NCBI GenBank assembly: GCA_018883185.1
Contig: VEQP01000022.1
Coordinates: 1 to 51,006 of the forward strand
Length of the DNA stretch: 51,006 nucleotides
Source of the DNA: Nevskiaceae bacterium
GTDB lineage: Bacteria > Pseudomonadota > Gammaproteobacteria > Steroidobacterales > Steroidobacteraceae
Direction of reading: 5' to 3'
Shown piece by piece: positions 9,072-20,233 of this stretch (position 1 is the first letter of the stretch; each line of letters starts with the position of its first letter). The position numbers were made by a program, and so were the translations under genes. Under the pieces are notes generated by a model that made no database searches, had not been told where the DNA came from, and saw nothing but the letters and a program-made list of their open reading frames with translations.

Positions 9072-10400
9072 TCAGCCGTCGGCAAACGCCCGGCGGGTCA
9101 GGTTGTCGTGGCCATCGGCGGTGATCGCCAGGTTGTCTTCGATGCGGATGCCGCCGAATTTGCGTAGCTGCGCTATCCGCGCCCAGTTGATGCGCGCGGC
9201 GTGGGTGCCGTGTCGCTGGGGTTCGAGCAGCGCGTCGATGAAGTAAAAACCGGGCTCCATAGTGACCACGAACCCGGGCTCAAGGCGTCGAGTCAGGCGT
9301 AGTGCCGGATCGAATGGTGGTTTGGGCAGCGTTGCACCCTCGGCGTCCGCGAACAGGCCGCCGACGTCGTGCACCTGCAGCCCGAGCATGTGGCCAATGC
9401 CGTGCGGAAAGAACAGCCGCGCGACACCCGAGTCGATAGCCTCTTCGGTACTACAGCGAATAACCCCGCTCTCGCACAGCAGGCTGGCGATGCGCTGCAC
9501 GGCGGCGAGGTGGATGTCGCGCCAGTCCGTGCCGGGTTTGGCCAGATCGCAGAGCCCGAGTTGCAGGCGATCCATGGCGCCGATCAGCGCCGTGAACTCG
9601 GCATCCTCAAAGGCTGAGGTGCGGGTGATGTCGCTGCCGTAGCCGGCATGGCTCGCACCGGCATCGAGCAGCAGCGAGTGGTGCTGCGTCGGTCGCTCGC
9701 GACGCAGGATCTGGTAGTGCAGCACCGAACCACCCTCGTTGAGCGCCACGATGCAGTTGTACGGCAACTCCTGCTCACGTTGCCCGCAAGCGGCGGCAAA
9801 CGCTTGGTGGATCTCGTATTCGCTGCCGCCGGCGCGAAAACAGGCCTCGGCGGCCCGATGGCCGCGGGCGCCAATGCGGTTGGCTTCGGCAAGACAGGCG
9901 ATCTCGTAGGCCGTCTTACGCCCCCGAGCGAAGTCCAGTCGGCGCAGCAGATCAGGCGGGTTGATGCTGGCGAGTCCCCACCCGAGCAGCTCGGGTAACG
10001 GGTCGCCGATCCAGGCGGTGCGGCCGAGCTCGGGGGGCAGCGCAGCCCGTGCCTCGGCGCGTGAATGCACCTCGATGATCTCGAATTCGCGTGTCCATCC
10101 CTCCTCCGGCAGTCTGTTTGGCAGATACCAAAAGTCGGTGGCGACGTGGAAGATCAGCTGTGGCCGCCGGCCGGGCCGGCACAGCACCATCGACCCCGGA
10201 GCATCCAGGAGCGGTGCCCACCACTTGAATGGCGGGTGAGCCTTGAATGGGTAATGTTGATCGTCCCGGAACAACTCCAACGGCTCCCCGGCATGCAGGA
10301 CCAGCGCATCGAAACCGCTGCGTTCGAGTGCCGCCGCCGTGCGGCTCGCGACCTCGGCGAGGTGGGCGGGGAACAGGCTACCGGGGGTGGGTTGCGGCAT
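9072..10400 (-). CDS. pepQ: Xaa-Pro dipeptidase (prolidase) PepQ
   Basis: 442 residues, the same size as E. coli PepQ (443). This cytoplasmic metalloenzyme cleaves dipeptides with C-terminal proline. The C-terminal pita-bread domain keeps the dinuclear metal ligands: LLLDAGASHAGYGSDITRT (two Asp), FFPHGIGHMLGLQVHDVGG (His), TMEPGFYFID (Glu) and GIRIEDNLAI (Glu). The N-terminus starts MPQPTPGSLFPAHL with a GAGGAG Shine-Dalgarno. Monocistronic and convergent with mscL with no intergenic base; a TAGAAT -10-like hexamer lies at 10426-10431 on this strand. Confidence 0.95.
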   Translation of the reverse strand: MPQPTPGSLFPAHLAEVASRTAAALERSGFDALVLHAGEPLELFRDDQHYPFKAHPPFKWWAPLLDAPGSMVLCRPGRRPQLIFHVATDFWYLPNRLPEEGWTREFEIIEVHSRAEARAALPPELGRTAWIGDPLPELLGWGLASINPPDLLRRLDFARGRKTAYEIACLAEANRIGARGHRAAEACFRAGGSEYEIHQAFAAACGQREQELPYNCIVALNEGGSVLHYQILRRERPTQHHSLLLDAGASHAGYGSDITRTSAFEDAEFTALIGAMDRLQLGLCDLAKPGTDWRDIHLAAVQRIASLLCESGVIRCSTEEAIDSGVARLFFPHGIGHMLGLQVHDVGGLFADAEGATLPKPPFDPALRLTRRLEPGFVVTMEPGFYFIDALLEPQRHGTHAARINWARIAQLRKFGGIRIEDNLAITADGHDNLTRRAFADG

Positions 10401-10444
10401 GGGGGCTCCTCGAGGCGAAGCGTGAATTCTAGGCCGAATGGTCG

Positions 10445-10473
10445 TTCACAAGCACGAAAAAACCCTATAGAAT
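10445..10473 (+). promoter_or_regulatory. Candidate promoter of the small lipoprotein gene
   Basis: TTCACA (10445-10450), 17-nt spacer, TAGAAT (10468-10473): 5/6 matches at both hexamers with ideal spacing. The leader to the ATG at 10554 would be about 75 nt and contains CTAGCTAG (10502-10509). With the terminator downstream this makes the lipoprotein a stand-alone transcription unit. Confidence 0.55.
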
Positions 10474-10553
10474 TCGCGCGCGGCGAAAGTCGCCAGACAA
10501 ACTAGCTAGGTTGTTTGATTCATTCTTGTCTCTACTTTTTGGGGAAAAACTAA

Positions 10554-10787
10554 ATGAAGACGAAGCTCGCTCTTAGCGCCGTTCTCGCGGCGCTCGCCCT
10601 GACCGCCTGCGGTGGCAAGCCTGCTGAGGCTCCGGCCGAGGCTGCTCCGGCTGCTGAGGCTCCTGCCGCTGAGGCTCCTGCCGCTGAGGCCGCCCCGGCT
10701 GCCGACGCCGCTGCTCCGGCTGCTGACGCTGCCGCTGCTCCGGCCGATGCCGCTGCTGCCCCGGCTCCTGCCGAGGCCGCGAAGTAA
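10554..10787 (+). CDS. Small Ala/Pro/Glu-rich lipoprotein, function unknown
   Basis: 77 residues. A short signal peptide (MKTKLALSAVLAALALTAC) ends in the lipobox LTAC, so the mature lipoprotein starts at Cys19. The rest is low complexity: repeated PAEA/PAAEA/PAADA units rich in Ala, Pro, Glu and Asp, with no Trp, Tyr, Phe or Met, ending in AEAAK. At the DNA level the 15-nt unit GCTGAGGCTCCTGCC occurs twice in tandem (10653-10682). It has a good promoter upstream and a strong terminator downstream, so it may be abundantly expressed. Size, lipid anchor and C-terminal lysine recall Lpp/OprI-type outer-membrane lipoproteins, but there is no heptad repeat. Function is not assigned. Confidence 0.8.
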   Translation: MKTKLALSAVLAALALTACGGKPAEAPAEAAPAAEAPAAEAPAAEAAPAADAAAPAADAAAAPADAAAAPAPAEAAK

Positions 10788-10833
10788 TTTCCTAACGGAA
10801 ATTGCAACGCGGGAGCCGCAAGGCTCCTGAACG

Positions 10834-10876
10834 AACCCGGGACAGTGGCCAGCCACTTCCCGGGTTTGTTTTTTTT
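10834..10876 (+). terminator. Rho-independent terminator after the small lipoprotein
   Basis: AACCCGGGA (10834-10842) pairs with TCCCGGGTT (10858-10866), with an inner AGTGGC/GCCACT extension and one bulged C, followed by TGTTTTTTTT to 10876. It ends 16 nt before the start of the next gene. Confidence 0.9.
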
Positions 10877-11337
10877 GGGACCCGAGTTCTCATGACCGTC
10901 AGCCTGAGAGACGCGCGCACTGCGCCGCAACAACGCACATGGCTCGAGCGCAGTTACGCGAACTGGCTCGGCGAGTTCGCACGACGGCGTGTGACAGCCG
11001 AAGAATCGAGTCAAGGTCTCGACGAGTGGTTCGGCGATCGGCGCAATATCGTGATGCTGCTGATGCGCGATGGTTTACCCGCAGGGTTTACCATGTTCGC
11101 TCGGCTCGCATCGCCCTCGATCGAATCGTTTCGCATGCAGGAGTTCTACATCGAACCCGAGATGCGACGACGGGGCGTGGGTCGCGCGTCGGCGCAACTG
11201 GTGTTTGATCGATTCGCCGGACAGTGGGAAGTGCGCGAACTGCGTCGTAATGTTCCCTCTGTGTATTTTTGGCGCGAAGTCGTGCGCCATTACACGACAG
11301 GCCAATACGAAGAAACTCTCGTGGGCGAAGAGGTCGT

Positions 11338-14166
<2,829 letters not shown>

Positions 14167-14384
14167 CGAGCCGTTATCCAAGAAAAACAGCCGATTAGTG
14201 TAGCCCTTCGGCCGGTCTTTGCGGGGGTCCAGAGCTCTTCTCAGCGGTTTTGTAAGGATTTTCGCGATGCAGGCGGGTGGCCGGACGATTAGAATGGAGC
14301 GCTTATCCACCCCCCAGCCCGTCGCCGTAGCGCCCCGCCTTAGAGGGCCCCGGCCGGGGAGGGTCCACCACAGGAAGGTTCGCC

Positions 14385-14852
14385 ATGGCACGCGGCATCA
14401 ACAAAGTCATCATCGTCGGCAATCTGGGCCAGGACCCGGACACCAAGGCCATGCCCTCGGGCATGACGGTCGCCAATCTGCGCATCGCCACCAGCGAGAG
14501 CTGGAAGGACAAGCAGAGCGGCGAAATGAAAGAACAGACCGAGTGGCACAGCGTAGCGCTGTTCGGCCGCCTTGCCGAAATTGCCGGCGAGTACCTGCGC
14601 AAGGGCTCGCAGGTCTATATCGAAGGCCGTTTGCGGACCCGTAAGTGGCAAGATAAGCAGGGCAACGACCGCTACACCACCGAGATCGTCGGCAACGACA
14701 TGCAGATGCTGGGCGGCGGTCGCGGCGGCATGGGTGGCGAGGCACGTTCCGCGGGCGGTGGTCGTTCGCAGGGTGCCGATCCCGGATATGGCGAGCCGGT
14801 TCGCAGCAGTACTGAAAAAGATGAGACCTTTGACGACGACATCCCCTTCTGA
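14385..14852 (+). CDS. ssb: Single-stranded DNA-binding protein
   Basis: 155 residues. An OB fold (residues 1-110) begins [19 protein letters not shown] and includes [29 protein letters not shown] Gly-rich linker ([21 protein letters not shown]) leads to the acidic tip DDDIPF that recruits SSB partner proteins. Homotetrameric genome-maintenance protein. A CAGGAAGG Shine-Dalgarno precedes ATG 14385. A TAGAAT hexamer at 14290-14295 may be its -10, without a good -35. CCCCGGCCGGGG (14348-14359) is a perfect palindrome just upstream. The 3' end overlaps the miaB start region. Confidence 0.97.
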   Translation: MARGINKVIIVGNLGQDPDTKAMPSGMTVANLRIATSESWKDKQSGEMKEQTEWHSVALFGRLAEIAGEYLRKGSQVYIEGRLRTRKWQDKQGNDRYTTEIVGNDMQMLGGGRGGMGGEARSAGGGRSQGADPGYGEPVRSSTEKDETFDDDIPF

Positions 14853-16218
14853 CCCGCCGGCGGCGGGCGCAGCCGTGACCGGTCGATATTTCATCAAGAC
14901 CTACGGCTGCCAGATGAATGAGTACGACTCCTCACGGATGGGGGATGTGCTGGCCGCAGCCGAGGGTTTCGTCGCCACGGACGACCCCGCCATGGCGGAC
15001 GTTCTCATCGTGAATACTTGCTCGGTGCGCGAGAAGGCTGAATCGAAGGTCTTTTCGCTGCTCGGCGAGTGGAAGCAGCTCAAGGACGCCCGGCCCGGGG
15101 TGATCATCGGAGTAGGCGGTTGCGTGGCGAGCCAGGAAGGCGACACGCTCATCAAGGCCGCCCCGCAGGTCGATCTGGTGTTCGGGCCGCAGACGGTACA
15201 CCGTCTGCCGCAGATGCTCGCTGAACTGCGCGGCACGGGGCGCGCAGTCGTCGATGTCAGTTTCCCGGAGATCGAGAAGTTCGATGCACTGCCGGCGCCG
15301 CGGGCTGAGGGTGCCACGGCGTTCGTATCGATCATGGAAGGCTGCAGCAAGTACTGCAGCTTCTGCGTGGTGCCCTACACTCGAGGCGACGAAGTCAGTC
15401 GCCCGCTTGAGTCGGTGCTGACCGAAGTCGCGCAGTTGGCTGAGCAAGGCGTGCGCGAGATCACGCTGCTCGGTCAGAACGTCAACGCCTACCGTGGGGC
15501 CATGGTCGATGGCGTGCTCGTTGATCTGGCGACGCTGCTGCACCACGTGGCCGCCATCGAGGGCATCGAGCGCATTCGCTTCACCACTTCGCATCCGCTC
15601 GAGTTCGACGACAGCCTGATCGAGGCGTACGCGAATATTCCAAAGCTCGCCAACCATTTGCATCTTCCGGTGCAGTCGGGGTCCGATCGGGTGCTCGCGC
15701 TCATGAAGCGCGGCTATACGGCGCTCGAGTTCAAAGAAAAGATCCGAAAGCTCCGCGCAGTCCGGCCGGATATCTCGGTCACCTCCGATTTCATCGTCGG
15801 CTTCCCCGGGGAATCCGCGCGCGATTTCCAGGCTACTTTGCAGCTCGTGCGCGACTTGTCGATCGATCAGTCATTCAGCTTCCTCTACAGCCGTCGCCCC
15901 GGCACGCCGGCAGCCTCATTGCCCGACGACACGCCCCAGGATGAAAAGCAGGCCCGCCTCGTGCAGTTGCAAGCGGTGCTCGAGGAGCATTCGCAGGCTC
16001 GTAATCGCGCCATGGTGGGCAGCACCCAGCGGGTGCTCGTCGAGCGTCCGTCGCGCAAGGATGCGACCGAGCTTGCCGGGCGCACCGAGGACAATCGCTG
16101 GGTCAACTTTCCGGGTCCCGCGCGGCTCATCGGTCACTTCGTCGATGTCGAGATCACCGAGGCCAAGGTCCACTCCCTGCGTGGACGTATCGCGGCGGCG
16201 GAGCGCGCCCGTGGCTGA
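14821..16218 (+). CDS. miaB: tRNA-2-methylthio-N6-dimethylallyladenosine synthase MiaB
   Basis: 465 residues if ATG 14821 is used (overlapping ssb by 32 nt), or 447 from GTG 14875 just before [18 protein letters not shown]; neither has a clear Shine-Dalgarno, so the start is uncertain. MiaB adds the methylthio group to i6A37 of tRNAs reading UNN codons. The N-terminal cluster cysteines ([25 protein letters not shown]), the radical-SAM motif CSKYCSFC and a C-terminal TRAM domain are all present. Heads the conserved miaB-phoH-ybeY-corC-lnt cluster. Confidence 0.95.
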   Translation: MRPLTTTSPSDPPAAGAAVTGRYFIKTYGCQMNEYDSSRMGDVLAAAEGFVATDDPAMADVLIVNTCSVREKAESKVFSLLGEWKQLKDARPGVIIGVGGCVASQEGDTLIKAAPQVDLVFGPQTVHRLPQMLAELRGTGRAVVDVSFPEIEKFDALPAPRAEGATAFVSIMEGCSKYCSFCVVPYTRGDEVSRPLESVLTEVAQLAEQGVREITLLGQNVNAYRGAMVDGVLVDLATLLHHVAAIEGIERIRFTTSHPLEFDDSLIEAYANIPKLANHLHLPVQSGSDRVLALMKRGYTALEFKEKIRKLRAVRPDISVTSDFIVGFPGESARDFQATLQLVRDLSIDQSFSFLYSRRPGTPAASLPDDTPQDEKQARLVQLQAVLEEHSQARNRAMVGSTQRVLVERPSRKDATELAGRTEDNRWVNFPGPARLIGHFVDVEITEAKVHSLRGRIAAAERARG

Positions 16219-17263
16219 TTCCCCCGAGCTCGCCCTGCGCGAGTTTTCGCTCGAACCGCCCGACAACGAGCGTCTCGCCAATTTGTGTGGGCCACTCGAT
16301 GAAAACTTGCGTCTCATCGAGTCGCGTCTGGGTGTGGAAGTGCGCCGTCGCGGCAGTGCCTTCCGCGTGCAGGGCCCCAAGGCTCGTGCTGCCGAGGCTT
16401 TGCTCGGCGAGCTGTTTCGGCTCGCACGCACCGAGGACATCACACCCGAGTCCGTACACCTCGCGCTGCGCGATCAGGATGCCAGCGCCGATTCCTCGGG
16501 GGCGGCACCTGAGAGCGACTCGGAAGAGGCGGGGCTGCGCACGCTGCGCGGCACCATCCGTGCGCGCGGCCCGAACCAGCGTGAGTATCTGCGCCGCATT
16601 CGGCGCGACGATTTGACCTTCGGCGTCGGGCCTGCCGGCACGGGCAAGACCTATCTGGCGGTGGCCTGCGCTGTCGAGGCACTGCAGTCTGATCGGGTGC
16701 GGCGCATCGTGCTCGTGCGCCCCGCCGTCGAAGCGGGCGAGCGGCTGGGCTTTCTGCCGGGTGATCTCACGCAGAAGGTCGATCCGTACTTGCGCCCGAT
16801 GTACGACGCGCTATACGAGATGATGGGCTTTGATCGCGTCGCGAAACTTATTGAGCGAAATGTCATCGAGGTGGCGCCACTCGCATTCATGCGAGGTCGC
16901 TCACTCAACGACTCATTCATCATTCTCGACGAGGCGCAGAACACCACGGTCGAGCAGATGAAAATGTTCCTCACTCGTATCGGCTTTGGTTCGCGCGCGG
17001 TGGTCACTGGCGATGTGACACAGACTGATCTGCCTGCCGGCAAGCTATCGGGCCTACGTCATGTGCTCGACGTGCTGCGCGGCGTGCAGGGCGTCGGGTT
17101 CCAGTTTTTCGAGGCGCGTGATGTGGTGCGCCATCCGCTGGTGCAGCGGATCGTGCAGGCATACGAGGCGCGTGACACGGCGCCGCAGCGCGACGGTATG
17201 CCCCATCGCGAGGGTATGCCCCATCGCGAGGGTAAGCCGCATCGCGAAGGACCCTCAACATGA
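16211..17263 (+). CDS. ybeZ: PhoH-like ATPase (YbeZ) with C-terminal hexapeptide repeats
   Basis: 350 residues from GTG 16211, overlapping the miaB stop by 8 nt. Residues 120-320 form the PhoH P-loop domain: [16 protein letters not shown] (Walker A), [18 protein letters not shown], and [12 protein letters not shown] (Walker B). PhoH/YbeZ is an RNA-associated ATPase that partners YbeY. The C-terminus is unusual: residues 329-346 are three tandem GMPHRE-type hexapeptides (third copy GKPHRE), encoded by three 18-bp units at 17195-17248, before the final GPST. The stop overlaps the ybeY start (ATGA). Confidence 0.95.
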   Translation: MADSPELALREFSLEPPDNERLANLCGPLDENLRLIESRLGVEVRRRGSAFRVQGPKARAAEALLGELFRLARTEDITPESVHLALRDQDASADSSGAAPESDSEEAGLRTLRGTIRARGPNQREYLRRIRRDDLTFGVGPAGTGKTYLAVACAVEALQSDRVRRIVLVRPAVEAGERLGFLPGDLTQKVDPYLRPMYDALYEMMGFDRVAKLIERNVIEVAPLAFMRGRSLNDSFIILDEAQNTTVEQMKMFLTRIGFGSRAVVTGDVTQTDLPAGKLSGLRHVLDVLRGVQGVGFQFFEARDVVRHPLVQRIVQAYEARDTAPQRDGMPHREGMPHREGKPHREGPST

Positions 17264-17763
17264 GCCCGCGTAGTCGCCCGTCCGCCCGTGTGCGTGCCCC
17301 GCTACGCGTTGAAGTGCGCAGCAGTCTTCGTGGGTCGGTACCTTCGAGCGCCCGGATCACCCGCTGGGCACGGGCGGCGAGCGGTGCGCGTGGCCATGGT
17401 GCCGAACTTGCCGTGCGGATCGTCGGCACAGCCGAGGGGCGTAAGCTCAATCTGCTTTGGCGCGGCCGTGACTATCCGACCAACGTCCTGTCTTTTCCCG
17501 CGCCGCACCTCGGGCGTCCCGCAGCGATGCGCTCTTTGGGTGACATCGTGCTGTGCGCGCCTGTGATCGAGCGCGAGGCACGCAAACAGCACAAGCGCAG
17601 CGAGGCGCACTGGGCCCATATGGTGGTGCACGGCTGTTTGCATCTGCTCGGGCTCGATCACGAGAATGAAGCCGACGCGCGACGCATGGAGCGGCGCGAA
17701 CGGCGAATCCTGGCGGGCTTCGGCATCGCCGACCCCTATTTTGAGACCACGGAGTCTGCATGA
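17260..17763 (+). CDS. ybeY: Endoribonuclease YbeY (rRNA maturation factor)
   Basis: 167 residues. The UPF0054 zinc motif HGCLHLLGLDH, in the HGxLHLxGxDH pattern, supplies three His ligands (about residues 126-136), with upstream PTNVLSFP and LGDIVLC signatures. YbeY takes part in 16S rRNA 3'-end maturation and ribosome quality control. The N-terminal 30 residues are Arg/Ser-rich and poorly conserved, so a later start is possible. Overlaps phoH and corC by 4 nt on each side (ATGA junctions), indicating tight coupling. Confidence 0.95.
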   Translation: MSPRSRPSARVRAPLRVEVRSSLRGSVPSSARITRWARAASGARGHGAELAVRIVGTAEGRKLNLLWRGRDYPTNVLSFPAPHLGRPAAMRSLGDIVLCAPVIEREARKQHKRSEAHWAHMVVHGCLHLLGLDHENEADARRMERRERRILAGFGIADPYFETTESA

Positions 17764-18623
17764 CCAACCCGCGTTACAGTTCCATGAGCTGGATGCGCAA
17801 GCTCGGCCGCGCCTTGTCGGGTGAGGCCGAGGATCGCGAAGATCTCGTGCAGCAGATGCGGCAGGCACTCGAGCGCGGCCTGATCGATGCCGATGCGCTG
17901 CAGATGATGGAGGGTGTGCTCGGCGTCGCCGATCTGCAGGTGAGGGACATCATGATCCCGCGCTCGCAGATGGTGACCGTGCGTCGCGACGATCCGGCGG
18001 AGAAGCTGCTGCCGGTCATCGTGGAGTCTGGCCACTCACGGTTCCCCGTGATGGACGACGATCGTGACGATATCGTCGGCATCCTGCTGGCAAAGGACGT
18101 ACTGCGCTACGTGGCCACCGGACGCCTGGCGGATTTCGACATCCGAGAATGCATGCGGCCGGCGGTAGTCGTGCCCGAATCGAAACGGGTCAACGTACTG
18201 CTCAAGGAGTTTCGGCGTAACCGCAACCATATGGCAATCGTCGTCGATGAGTACGGTGGCGTCTCTGGCGTGGTGACCATCGAGGATGCGATTGAGCAGA
18301 TCGTGGGCGACATCGACGATGAGTTCGATGTGGAAGACGACCAGAACATCCGCAAAGAAGCCGAGCGGCAGTTTTTGGTGCGCGGGGCAACGCCGATCGC
18401 CGAGTTCAACGAATATTTCGGTGTCGAGTTGGCCGACGATGAGTTCGATACCGTAGCGGGTCTTGTCATGAAGCAACTCGGGCATCTGCCGCGACGTGGC
18501 GAGACCTTGATGATCGGTGACATCGAAATCCGCGTGCTGCGTGCGGATCGACGGCGCGTGGAGGCTCTCAAAGTGCTGCCGCCGCGGGATGTGCAGCCGC
18601 TGGAAGAGCGCGCCGCGGACTGA
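17760..18623 (+). CDS. corC: CorC/YbeX family CBS-domain protein
   Basis: 287 residues. Two CBS motifs (about residues 65-190; VRDIMIPRSQMVTVRRDD, GHSRFPVMDDDRDDIVGILLAKDVL, HMAIVVDEYGGVSGVVTIEDAIEQIVGDIDDE) are followed by the CorC_HlyC C-terminal domain (about 205-283). There is no N-terminal membrane domain, as in E. coli YbeX. Historically linked to Mg/Co efflux; YbeX is also linked to ribosome metabolism, which suits its operon with ybeY. Start ATG 17760 overlaps the ybeY stop. Confidence 0.94.
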   Translation: MTNPRYSSMSWMRKLGRALSGEAEDREDLVQQMRQALERGLIDADALQMMEGVLGVADLQVRDIMIPRSQMVTVRRDDPAEKLLPVIVESGHSRFPVMDDDRDDIVGILLAKDVLRYVATGRLADFDIRECMRPAVVVPESKRVNVLLKEFRRNRNHMAIVVDEYGGVSGVVTIEDAIEQIVGDIDDEFDVEDDQNIRKEAERQFLVRGATPIAEFNEYFGVELADDEFDTVAGLVMKQLGHLPRRGETLMIGDIEIRVLRADRRRVEALKVLPPRDVQPLEERAAD

Positions 18624-18636
18624 TCCGCTGCAACGC

Positions 18637-20196
18637 ATGTCACCCGAGTCGCTGCTGCGCGGAGACAGTGCTGCAGGCCCGCTGATTGCTGGGCTCGCCG
18701 GGGTGGCGCTCGCCTTGGCATTCGCGCCTTTTGGTTTATGGCCCTTCAGCGTGCTCGCCCCTGCGCTGCTCTTTGCCCTATTGCAGGGCTGCACGCCGCG
18801 CCGTGCAGCCTGGGTCGGTTTCTGTTTCGGTATAGGCACGTTCGCAGCCGGCACCTACTGGCTCTACGTCAGCATTCACGGTTTCGGCAAAGCACCGGTG
18901 TGGTTGGCGCTTGGCTTGATGGCGGCGCTCGTTGCAGTGATGGCGCTGTACAGCGCCGCGCTTGGTTACCTCGCGGCCCGTTGGCTGCCGCCGCGCGGTG
19001 CCGTGCGCTGGGCGGTGGGCTTGCCGGCGCTGTGGGTGTTGCTCGAGTGGCTGCGTGGCTGGGTGCTCTCGGGCTTCGGTTGGCTGTCGTTCGGGTACGC
19101 GCACACCGACACCTGGCTCGCGGGGTTTGCGCCGCTCGGCGGCGTCTATCTCATTTCGGCTATCGTGCTGCTGATGGCGGGCGCGCTCGTCATGCTGTGG
19201 CAGGGCACGCGCCGCGAGCGCCTGGTCGCTGCGGTGCTGCTATTGGTGCCTTGGCCCGTCGGTGCTGCGCTCGATCGCATCGAGTGGACAAAACCCGTCG
19301 GGTCGCCGGTGGGCGTGGCGATCGTGCAGGGCGCGATCCCGCAAGATCAGAAGTGGCTGGAGTCCAACCGCGAAACAACACTGCGTCGATATCGCGATCT
19401 GACCCTGCAGGTGCTCGGCACGCCACTCGTGGTGTGGCCCGAGGCCGCAGCACCCGATCTCGCGAACAACATCGTGCCGTACTTGCGTGATCTCGCCAAC
19501 GCGGCGCAAGCGCAGCGTTCGGCCTTGCTGCTGGGTCTCATCAGAGCGGAACCCGTCAACCGGGGTGGCTCGGGCGCGGGCCCGGTGACAGATCTGGATG
19601 AGCTCGCGTATTTCAATTCTTTGCTTGCCTTCGGTGATGAAGTGACCTGGTACGACAAGCATCACCTCGTGCCCTTCGGCGAGTTCTTCCCAGTGCCGAA
19701 AATGGTGCGACGATGGTTGCGCTTGATGAGTCTGCCGTACTCGGATTTCACCCAAGGTGCAGCGCTGCAACCGCCGTTGCAGCTCGCGGGGCTCAAGTTG
19801 TCGGCGAGCATCTGCTACGAAGATGCCTATCCCGCGACGCAGCGTTTGACGGTGCTGGCGTCCACCGCGCTCGTCAACGTCACCAACGATGCTTGGTTCG
19901 GCCGATCGACAGCGCGTTACCAGCATCTGCAAATATCGCGCATGCGCGCGATCGAGGCGCGTAGGTTCATGGTACGGGCCGCCAACGACGGCGTCTCCGC
20001 GGTGATCGATCCGCAGGGTGCTGTCGTGGCGCAGGCACCGGAATACCAAGCCGCGGCGCTGCGCGCACAGATCACGCCCCGCAGCGGCGCCACGCCCTAC
20101 CTGCAGACGGGCAACATCCCGATTTTGTTGCTCGGCCTTGGCGGATTTTTGTTCTCGCTGTGGTCGGGGTTCCGACGACGTGAGCGTATTTCGTGA
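18637..20196 (+). CDS. lnt: Apolipoprotein N-acyltransferase
   Basis: 519 residues from ATG 18637, comparable to E. coli (512). Lnt adds the third acyl chain to inner-membrane lipoproteins such as LptE and the small lipoprotein annotated in this window. Several N-terminal membrane helices (about residues 12-200) precede a periplasmic nitrilase-fold domain whose catalytic triad is visible: E269 (VVWPEAAAP), K341 (WYDKHHLVPFGEF) and C393 (SASICYEDAYP). A last C-terminal helix near 495-512 closes the protein. Thirteen nt after corC; end of the conserved cluster. Confidence 0.96.
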   Translation: MSPESLLRGDSAAGPLIAGLAGVALALAFAPFGLWPFSVLAPALLFALLQGCTPRRAAWVGFCFGIGTFAAGTYWLYVSIHGFGKAPVWLALGLMAALVAVMALYSAALGYLAARWLPPRGAVRWAVGLPALWVLLEWLRGWVLSGFGWLSFGYAHTDTWLAGFAPLGGVYLISAIVLLMAGALVMLWQGTRRERLVAAVLLLVPWPVGAALDRIEWTKPVGSPVGVAIVQGAIPQDQKWLESNRETTLRRYRDLTLQVLGTPLVVWPEAAAPDLANNIVPYLRDLANAAQAQRSALLLGLIRAEPVNRGGSGAGPVTDLDELAYFNSLLAFGDEVTWYDKHHLVPFGEFFPVPKMVRRWLRLMSLPYSDFTQGAALQPPLQLAGLKLSASICYEDAYPATQRLTVLASTALVNVTNDAWFGRSTARYQHLQISRMRAIEARRFMVRAANDGVSAVIDPQGAVVAQAPEYQAAALRAQITPRSGATPYLQTGNIPILLLGLGGFLFSLWSGFRRRERIS

Positions 20197-20233
20197 ACTT
20201 ACACATAACGGCTTGGTCTAGGAGAGCGTGTTC

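Noticed and set aside
10653-10682. Tandem repeat as a CRISPR or mobile element
   Set aside because: Only two 15-bp copies, in frame within a low-complexity coding sequence, without spacers.
14348-14359. CCCCGGCCGGGG palindrome as an operator for ssb
   Set aside because: In a GC-rich genome a 12-bp GC palindrome is weak evidence. Kept only as a note under ssb.
14167-14384. LexA/SOS box in the uvrA-ssb divergent region
   Set aside because: No CTGT-N8-ACAG-type site was found on reading both strands; a degenerate or lineage-specific LexA site cannot be excluded.
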